A stretch of DNA of 64,000 bases from positions 3,164,501-3,228,500 of the forward strand of contig CM068589.1 of assembly GCA_035048485.1 (NCBI GenBank), written 5' to 3'. This stretch comes from Pteria penguin (lineage: Eukaryota > Mollusca > Bivalvia > Pterioida > Pteriidae). Shown here one piece after another: positions 56,568 through 64,000 of this stretch. A model generated the notes under the pieces. It saw only the letters and a program-made list of their open reading frames with translations. It was not told where the DNA came from and ran no database searches. Made by a program: the position numbers and the translations under genes. Each line of letters begins with the position of its first letter. The first letter of the stretch is position 1.

Positions 56568-58462
56568 TAAAGATGATGGATAAATCCAAACCACAAGTCC
56601 AAAAATCATGAAACCAGAGGACATACAAAATCAGTGAAAATGAAAAACAAATGGAAAATAACAAAATATGTCTACTTGAAGAGCATATGTGAACCCCTGT
56701 GATGGAGTGAGATCAGGTGCCCGGGGAGAGTGAGCATCTCCTGCTTGCTAGCAACACCCGTCACATATACCCCGTAGAAAGAGTCAAATCGTGTGAATTC
56801 CATATGTATTTATATATGGAGAAGTCGAAGTAGGTAACCTTCTAGTATAGAAGGTGTCAAATCTGTGTAAAGTGGTCGGAATCGGTCTCAGTCCAGAATA
56901 TCATTTAAAAGTCTGGATAACGAGATATCATATGGAGTAATAAGAGTCTCGTAACGACCGTAGAACTTCCTCAGTGACGATGCTAGTCTAGCACATATAT
57001 AACCCTGGTTGAGCAGCTTAACTGAAAGTCGCCTAGCCCTCACAACAAAGTCATTGTAATTTGAACATGCTCTGGAATAACGTATTAACTGAGTTATGAA
57101 TACGCCGTATGCGGGCGATGATGGAATGTTGCTACTTCTGAAAGGAAAGTTTGTGATAGCGAAATTGAAATCGTCACGTTTGTTATAGAGTGAGGTGTTC
57201 AATTGACCATTAATGTCGAAAGACAACATAATATCTAAATACGAAGTAGAATTACTACTTTCTGTGGTTTCTTTGACCTCCAGTTCACTTGGATAGATGA
57301 TGCTAAGGTAATCCGCGAATGAAGGATTATTAATTGAAAGCAAGTCATCTATATATCTGTAAGTAAAATTGAAGCCAAGAGCCAATTGTTTTTTTCCCTG
57401 CGAAAGCAAAGACTGAATGAACTCAGCTTCGTATGAATAAGGGAATATGTCAGCCAGAAGCGGAGCACAGTTAGTGCCCATTGGAATGCCGACAATTTGT
57501 TGAAAAACCTTACCTCCAAACACCACAAAAATGTTATCGATAAGAAAGTTCAACATCTGGATGACAGCTGTTTCAGTGTATTTATATTTGGAATCAGAAT
57601 TTTCCCTAACAAAGTAAGTTTTATCGTGGCCTATTACTATATTTGAATTTGCGGCTTCCGTTTTTACTAGTAAATGCATTTTGAATAATTTCCGCCAATC
57701 TGTTTTTTAATTTCTGATGAGGGATCGTTGTGTACAGAGTCGAAAAGTCAAAAGACTTGATGGAGTGAATTTTAGTAAAACTTTTTGATTTTAGATGTTC
57801 TAACAACTCTTTTGAATTTTTAAGGATCCACATTTGATTAATTCCACTTCTGGAATATACTGTTTCGCAATATCTATGAAGGCCAGATTTAATTTCTGAT
57901 AATATTTTTGTGAGTAGCATCGATACAGATTTTGTGGAACACTTCGAGGAACCAGCGATAAAGCGTTGTTTGTACGGAGTTTTGTGCATTTTTGGAATAC
58001 AGTACAAATATGGAAGTTCTAAATTCAATTTATTTGAGTCAATACCAAACGTACTGAGGACAGATTTATGATTCTCGAGTACTTCCGAAACCGAAAAGTT
58101 CGTGAGAGTATAAGTAGGATTTCCTGGAGCTGAATTTAATCCTAATTCTTTCACTAGGCTGTCAAAGTAATATTTCTTACAAGTAAATGTATAATTATTA
58201 GATGCTTTATATGCTGGTGTAATGATATAATGTTCTTGGAGGAAGGTAAGTTCTCTGACAACATCAGGATCTTTAAAAATAGATTCGAATCTGGTGTTTA
58301 CAGAACCTTGTAATTTTTAAATTTTTGATCTTAGCAGTACTGCAATAGATTTTATCCATTCCGAAAGAGTGTCGACTTGTACTTCCTCTCTTTTTGCTCA
58401 TCGTGTGGCATATTCTTCGCAGCAGTTCATAATATTCTCAAAATTTTGGCTCCATGTGAATG
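56568..58462 (-). mobile_element. Longest PLE-B copy
   Basis: Complete 3' UTR (56568-56887) with the hairpin module, and about 1.57 kb of ORF reaching further 5' than any other PLE-B copy here. Truncation lies near 58462, before any endonuclease domain. Confidence 0.85.
56888..58462 (-). pseudogene. PLE-B reverse transcriptase ORF
   Basis: On the - strand: WSQNFENIMNCCEEYATR, a TGA at the expected Trp, REEVQVDTLSEWIKSI, a TAA, ITPAYKASNNYTFTCKKYYF (the DKG-type region, here YKA, with a Cys aligned to the PLE-A TGA), LPYLYCIPKMHKTPYKQRF, KSFDFSTLYTTIPHQKLKNR (motif A), a frameshift near 57650, GIPMGTNCAPLLADIFPYSY (motif B), FTYRYIDDLLSINN with catalytic DD, and LRKFYGRYETLITPYD. The 263-codon part 57679-56888 is intact. 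It was the polymerase of the element; this copy is inactive. Confidence 0.85.
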
Positions 58463-59035
58463 CAGACTAGTATTATGCAATTCTATAACAACTCATAAAT
58501 TGTCTTATTGTATCGTAGACTGTTAAATCATAATGAACGCTGTTCTTGTTGATACAAGTTGACAATCTATTCATTATTCACTCAAGAAAGCTTTACCGAT
58601 CTACGACATTACATTGAATCATGCTCCGTATAAAAATGTTGGTATCAACAAAGACCATGGATATAATTACAACTGAAAATACATGTTCCTAGTCCTTCTA
58701 TTCGAACATTAAGGGGAATCATACTAACGGCTCCGCATTGTTGCTACAGATGTTAAAGATAAAATGTTTTCGTGTCATTTAAATCAATATGTCCAAACAC
58801 ATCAACATCTGAAGAACTTCAGCTGTGATGAATTTTTAAAAGAAATAAATTGACATTTCTTATACAAATCTAAACCTGTTTTCAAAATTGGATTAAAATT
58901 GGAATACTTTATACAAAAGATATATTTGGTGAAGAAGGTCAATTATATGATTTAGCAATTTATTTTTAACGTAATTAAAAACAAAAAATATTTTCTGTGA
59001 ATATTGGATAATCAATAGCGTTTTTGCAATCTATA
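58463..59035. other. Unassigned sequence
   Basis: Nothing recognised. Confidence 0.35.
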
Positions 59036-59039
59036 AAAC

Positions 59040-59690
59040 ATTTCAGTGTTCAAAAGCAAACTATGTAAATATGCAAAACATAATAGACTTTTGTCGAATG
59101 ATGACTTGAAATGTAACTTTTATCATACAATCCTTTGGAATATAAAATTTGAAAGACCAATGTATGAACAGAAGTGTTTAATATGACAGATATATGAATA
59201 TGGCAAAGTATTTACAAATATGAAATTGAAAAATGCACGGAAAATGTATTTCTGAGTTTAATACAAATTATTTCATGGAAATTTGAATAATAATTCAAAT
59301 GTTGGCAAATGGAATAAACAGGTTTCTCCGTTATGTGAGAAATGTCTATGCATTGAGGACTAAGGACACGTGCTATTTGAATGTGAACTCGCAAAATATA
59401 TATAGAAGAAAATAAGTGAATTTTTGAATATGGAAATTACATGGAGAATAATAGTTCTTATCTCTTACAGAGTTGAATTTAACATAAAAAATAACATGTT
59501 GAGAAATATATCTTTTGTGTGTTATAAATACAAAATGAAATGTAAAATTATTAGGAAAACATGACAAAAGAGAGTCTAGTGAAAAAGTTAAAATATTACT
59601 CATGGAAACAACATAGTGTATTCCAACTAGCTGGAAAACATAAAGATGACTCTTAAAATACATGTAGGTTAAGTGATATACTATATAGAC
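59040..59690 (+). pseudogene. LINE ORF2 C-terminal relic
   Basis: The + strand, with many stops, reads CEKCLCIED, GHVLFECELAKYI, KISEFLNMEITWRIIVLISY and NISFVCYKYKMKCKIIRK. This is the Cys/His-box region and tail of an L1/Tx1-type ORF2, comparable to CTFCKREEETIIHLFWACE near position 680. Heavy decay shows age. Confidence 0.6.
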
Positions 59691-60018
59691 CACATATTAG
59701 ATTTATATTGAATTACAAAATTGTCAAAGTGACAGAGATTATGTGGTTTGTATCAATACAATATGAACTCATGTACACATCGGATTATGGTATCTATGGA
59801 ACAATTTCATTGTAACAAAATTATATGTATGGTATGTGTATGAGATGTTGATATCTATATATATGTAAATTTATGGATCTATGTAATTCTGCAAATTACA
59901 AGTTTTGATAAAATAAAACCTTGAACATTGATTGCTCTGGCACCTGTGATGTAAATCAAAGAACAAAAATGAAAAAGTGGCGTTTACAATAAATGTGTAC
60001 ATGACCTTAAAGTACATG

Positions 60019-60019
<1 letters not shown>

Positions 60020-60062
<43 letters not shown>
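60020..60062. repeat. (CA)n microsatellite
   Basis: About 20 CA units. Confidence 0.95.
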
Positions 60063-60067
<5 letters not shown>

Positions 60068-60136
60068 CTCCAAATATTGACAAATTAGCAACGGAATTCA
60101 TGAAGTGTCAGAAATAATTTTGTTTTATGCTCATTT

Positions 60137-60476
60137 CAATATTCAAAGTTAATGACGCGTTTTAAGATCCAGTTGATTAATCCATTGACGTCATCACACG
60201 GTCTGTAATCAGAACTCCTCTCTTTGATGTCAATGTTTACATCGTATAATCCGTTACCCTTGTTGACCTCAATACCCCCATCACATCATTTCTTATCCTC
60301 AATACCATTATTAATGTCAATGACTTTACCTCAATTTCCTATTTGGTTGGTTTCAATATTTACATCGCTTGGTTTTTAATCGTTCATCCAATCACCGATG
60401 TCAACATTTTCACTGCATGCTGTATTACATTCAATCGTACTATTGACGTTATGTTGCTATGACGTTGTTCTAGATA
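60137..60476 (-). pseudogene. Coding-like sequence downstream of the paralogue tail, shifted frame
   Basis: Directly beyond the stop of the 60477-60810 exon, another - strand frame reads NVNSTIECNTACSENVDIGD, KPSDVNIETNQIGN, GKVIDINNGIEDKK, GGIEVNKGNGLYDVNIDIKE and DDVNGLINWILKRVINFEY, with three internal stops (one TAA, two TGA) and a final TGA. The acidic, Asn-rich composition and DVNI-type repeats resemble the tail itself. I infer that the tail once extended about 110 residues further. Confidence 0.4.
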
Positions 60477-60810
60477 TTAATTCTGATCATTGAAATCAAT
60501 CTCTCCGTTACATCTTCCGTTGTTATCGATTCCATCTTTCTTTTCAATTTTTCGTTCCTGTGCACCGTTTTCTGCAATGACGCCTTTTAAGTGAATGGTC
60601 GCTTGGCTTGATCCGGAATCATCATTTTTAGTGTTGAATTTATCGCTTGCACCGCATAACCATTTGTCTTCATTTTTGTGATTATCTAAGTGTACCGAAG
60701 GATGACGTTTTTCCATGTCATTGATTTCTTCGTAGACATTTACTTCATCAGCATTCATCCCATCACGAATTAACATTTGTTTGATGTCGTGACGGTCTTT
60801 ACACTTGCCT
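60477..60810 (-). CDS. Receptor gene 2 (paralogue), terminal exon with YEEI tail
   Basis: The - strand acceptor (TCATTTTCTAG at 60811-60821) opens a phase-2 exon, as in receptor gene 1. It begins GKCKDRHDIKQMLIRDG and aligns with RNFIDSHHIEQI of gene 1 (shared D, H, I, Q at the same spacing). NADEVNVYEEINDMEKRH follows: YEEI is the classical high-affinity Src-family SH2 ligand when phosphorylated. The rest (about 75 residues) is acidic and Asn-rich, ending NGEIDFNDQN. Other exons should lie at higher coordinates, but I could not find a TM exon before the window end, where LINE sequence dominates. Confidence 0.55.
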
Positions 60811-61082
60811 CTAGAAAATGATAAAATATGAAGTTATATTTATTTAATTCCAATACTAATTAAGATATTATGAATTATACTTATTAAGATAATGAGATAA
60901 GACCCACCAGAAAAGTATTTTCGTGTCGGTCAATAAAGAGATGAGATTATTACTTGAAATGAACGTTTTATTCGAGACAGTGCTTTCAAATTATAGATTG
61001 CAAATATCTTTGTATCGTCATCATCATCATTATTATACTTTACTCGGTGGACAAATGATGTATATTCTTTCAGGGCAAATTC

Positions 61083-61330
61083 AGCGTGGCCTAGTGGTAT
61101 CGCGCTCGCATCCTGATTGGGAGGCTGGGGTTCCAGTACCGCTCTGGTCAGGCCGGTGTCCTATCTTTCGGATGAGACAGTAAAAACCGAGGTCCCGTGT
61201 TGTGGTATGCATGGCACGTTAAAGATCCCTTACTGTTTCGGGTGGGTCCGTTGCAAAAGTCAGAATTTGTATGCTCCGCATCATGGAGATGCCGTCACCA
61301 TATACGTTAAATATTCGTGAAGTGACGCCT
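61083..61330 (+). mobile_element. SINE-1 copy
   Basis: GCGTGGCCTAGTGGTATCGC head, box B GGGTTCCAGTACC (diverged), body GGATGAGACAGTAAAAACCG and TCGGGTGGGTCCGTTGCAAA, and a tail at ATTCGTGAAGTGACG. Confidence 0.9.
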
Positions 61331-61680
61331 TGTTGTTACAACATCGGCAGGGTGTAGGCTAAAAGACAATACCGGTATAATGACAAGATTGTCAAGATCG
61401 TGAGAAAAATGAATATTTAAGCCACAAAAATGGAATAAAGATTTAATGTTGATTTTGTTTTAGCCATACATTGCGCTACTGTTCTCTAGCGTTATTCAAG
61501 CAAACACGGTAAAGTGCTATTATGCAAATAAACCTGTATAAGATTGCTGGCGAGGAAACTGTCCGCGAGTTGTGTCGTTCGAGTTTGTTGGCGCTTTTAA
61601 ACATCCTTAAATGAAATTTTGAGGACAGATATCAAAAAGTTAGACATTATTTTACATGTTGGCATTTTATTGTCCTCTGA
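61331..61680. other. Unassigned sequence
   Basis: Nothing recognised. Confidence 0.35.
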
Positions 61681-61683
61681 TTA

Positions 61684-62135
61684 TCATCGGAACTTGTAGG
61701 AAATATTGGTTGAAGCTGCTGCATTCTGACCATCGTTTCTTAAAATATGGGAAAAGGGAACGAGACGATATATAAAGGAGGGGATTAGTTTTAAAAAGGC
61801 ACTCTTCATGTAACACAGTGCCTGTGAGTGTACTAGGTAAATACGTGCGTGCGTATGCACGGTACTTAGCTTGCGTTCACCGTAACTAAAGAAGGCGGAG
61901 TGCACTGTGCTTTAAGTGGAACACTAACTTTAAATTGAGATATGCTAGTCTCATTGCGTGTGGACAGAAGCAGTTTATTCCATACCGATATGGTGGATGG
62001 AATAAAAGAGGACTTCAGAAGATTTAAACGACAAAAATGAATTAATATATTTTCATTATTTCTCAGTTTGTACCGAAAATGTTTACCACAGTGATTTGGT
62101 ACGAAATTTGAGATAAACAGGTGCTGTACCATTTT
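61684..62135 (-). pseudogene. LINE ORF2 3' end (jockey/CR1-like)
   Basis: The - strand reads HCGKHFRYKLRNNENILIHF then CRLNLLKSSFIPSTISVWNK, the end of ORF2 proteins in jockey/CR1-type LINEs (family pattern: R-Y-x-LRN, F-x-R-L, SFxPSxxxxWN). A second frame (YGERKLSTVHTHARI) overlaps. It is probably the distal part of the LINE at 62690-64000, separated by inserted sequence. Confidence 0.6.
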
Positions 62136-62445
62136 GTATTTTATACATTACAGTTAATTTCTTATTTTGCCTGTGGATTTTCAGGGTCTCCCATTCGGTT
62201 TAAAAATACAAGGCCTCTCACCTACAATACACTGGAAGACCCAAGACAATCCTGGTTGCTTCTGTTTGGAATTTTTCGGCATCTGTTATTGATATGTTGT
62301 CTTATACTTCAGAACCGTATTCAAAAATCCGTCGAATAAAAGTCAAGTATATTCTTGACAAGAAGTCTCTTTCAGTGTGTATTTAAGTTTTCGTAGGACG
62401 GAAATGATGTAGTAAACGTGCAGACCACTTGACAACTATTTAAAT

Positions 62446-62605
62446 CAATATCGAAGAAGTACCAAACCGTTAATCATTCTCAAAGTCCAAGGACAGATAC
62501 AAAATCGTGTAAGTTTCAAAAAGAAACTTGTGAACCCCGAAATACTGAAAAATTCCTAAGTGAAACCAGGTGCCCGGGGAGAGTAAGCGTCTCCTGTTTG
62601 CAAAT
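62446..62605 (-). mobile_element. PLE-type 3' end fragment with hairpin module
   Basis: Nearly the same as 15475-15640, including CAAAGTCCAAGGACAGATAC and GTGCCCGGGGAGAGTAAGCG. It lies within the LINE-derived block, so it was inserted into it. Confidence 0.65.
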
Positions 62606-62689
62606 GTTATGCCAAGGTACCTATGGCTGGGGATGGCTCAAATAAGAAAGAAATCTGCTGTTGCAGGACATTATTTGTACTGAGTATGA

Positions 62690-64000
62690 TTTATGTCTTT
62701 TTTGGGTTTAACTTAACCAACGATCCCTCTGCCCAACGCTTAATTTCATTAAGATCAAAAATGTTTTCACGTTCATTAATTAATAGGTAATAAGATACAT
62801 GGGAATTCGAATTGTCGTCTGCAAAGAATCTCGTCAGTCCTTGCCAAAGGTCATTAATATATACAAGGAACAGCAGAGGTCCTAATACCTACCCTTGTTT
62901 CACACCAGCTATGATCCAACAGTTGTAATTGAAGATTTCAACCTCACTTGTTGGATATAGTCAGTTAAATAATCAATAACCGCTCAATTTACCCCCATAC
63001 CCATATTTTATCTATTTATATACAAGCCCATTCAACCACGCCCGGTCAAACGCCTTGCTGACGCCACAGGATGTGAAACAAGCATAATCCTTATTGTACA
63101 TCGAAAGACATATTTTGTGATATATTTCTATTATTTGAGGTACCGTTGACTGATATAACAATGAGTTGGAATGTAGATGATTATAAATGTATTTTAACAT
63201 CACGCGTTCAAAAACTTTCCCTATACAACTTAGAGGCGAGATTGGACAATGATTTGTTGGACATGTTTTTTCGTCCTTTTTGAAGATGGGCAGCACATAG
63301 GCATGTTTACATTGTTTTGGGAACTTTTCCAAAGCAATAAATTTATTAAATAGTATCTTAAGTGGTGCTGATATTTCATTGCACACATTTCTGAGAAGAA
63401 TGCGGCTAATCTCATACGGGCCTTCTTTGGATCTAAATTGCAGATTATGTCAGAAATTTCATTTTCAGTTACTTCATTATGTTCTAAGGTAACGTCAGTT
63501 CGTGTATCAAAGAAAGGTAAATCCTTGTCGTTGTCGTCTAGGTCTGTCACACTACAAAAATATTCATTAAATATGTCGCAGTTATCTTCGTCTGAATGAG
63601 CTCTGTCGTTATTATACGTGCAGGAATAGCACAAGAAGCGTTCTCTCCCCTAATCAAGGATCTAATTAGTTTCCAATAGGATTCGATGCGTTTAAGCTCA
63701 TGGAGCGAATCATTCATACTTTCATACAATTGTTCTTTCAATTTTATCTTCATGTTGTTAACTTTGTTTCTTTGACATTTATATTTGCGCAAGTCCGGCA
63801 TTTTATGCGTTCGTCTGTAAGTCCTTCGAACGTTATCGAATGCGTGTTTGTTTTCTTATGTCAGAGTTAAACCAAGGTCTGCCGGAAGGTCGCACTGTGA
63901 TAGGAATATGTTGCTTTACAAGCTCACTGGTTTTTCTAGAACAAAACATGACTGCTGAGTCTATGTCGTCTGTATCAAATAATGAGATCCAATCGACATC
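62690..64000 (-). pseudogene. LINE reverse transcriptase (jockey/CR1-like), decayed and running off the window
   Basis: The - strand, from the window edge inward: DDIDSAVMFCSRKTSELVKQ and RPSGRPWFNSDIRKQ (linker after the endonuclease), NKVNNMKIKLKEQLYESMND, DNCDIFNEYFCSV, then RT blocks FPKQCKHAYVLPIFKKDEK, NHCPISPLSCIGKVFERVML (usual NYRPISLLS) and FTSCGVSKAFDRAWLNGLVY, where family members have the catalytic D in CDVSKAFDRVW; G replaces that Asp. Further RT sequence to 62690 is recognisable (IPMYLITY, VGQRDRWL) with stops. Jockey versus CR1 is undecided. Confidence 0.75.

Overview
The window looks like AT-rich nuclear DNA of a lophotrochozoan animal, most likely a bivalve mollusc. This is an inference from four things: an intronless class A GPCR, an interrupted gene with canonical GT-AG junctions, dense Penelope-like (PLE) and DIRS-type retroelements, and tRNA-derived SINEs. 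There is no bacterial gene organisation, no rRNA gene, no convincing functional tRNA and no CRISPR array. Most of the 64 kb is repeat-derived. Family labels used here (PLE-A to PLE-D, SINE-1) are local names.

Layout. 1-2.7 kb: the end of a decayed LINE ORF2, cut by a 5'-truncated PLE-A copy, then a long CA/TA/GT microsatellite. 3.2-12.9 kb: an old tandem segmental duplication (blocks A1, B1, A2, B2). An intact 359-residue GPCR gene (8485-9564) follows A2, and a broken copy of its start follows B2 (12.3-12.8 kb). 13-21.2 kb: PLE pieces tangled with tandem repeats (a 112-bp unit and a 39-bp unit), including the longest PLE-A copy (18377-20972). 21.98-26.95 kb: one nearly complete but dead DIRS-order retrotransposon with split direct repeats (Gag, RT, RNase H, tyrosine recombinase). 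27.6-30.2 kb: more PLE copies.

31.5-52.4 kb, + strand: the main host gene. It is an unrecognised type I membrane receptor with Cys-rich exons, a transmembrane segment split across two exons and a cytoplasmic tail with an ITAM-like tyrosine pair. The three 3' exons (38745-38780, 51399-51465, 52232-52433) join in perfect phase. Its 12.6-kb intron holds PLEs, SINEs and a mariner element. At 60.5-60.8 kb on the - strand lies the last exon of a probable paralogue, whose tail carries one YEEI motif, so the two genes converge. 54.3-59.7 kb holds a short TIR repeat, PLE-B copies and a LINE relic. 61.7-64 kb is a decayed jockey/CR1-like LINE on the - strand.

The most interesting signals are: (1) the convergent receptor pair with SH2-docking-type tails; (2) an in-frame TGA in PLE-A at a position where PLE-B, in the same window, has cysteine; (3) a hairpin-bearing 3' module shared by several repeat families; (4) a 39-bp minisatellite that begins inside PLE 3'-UTR sequence and is split in phase by a PLE.
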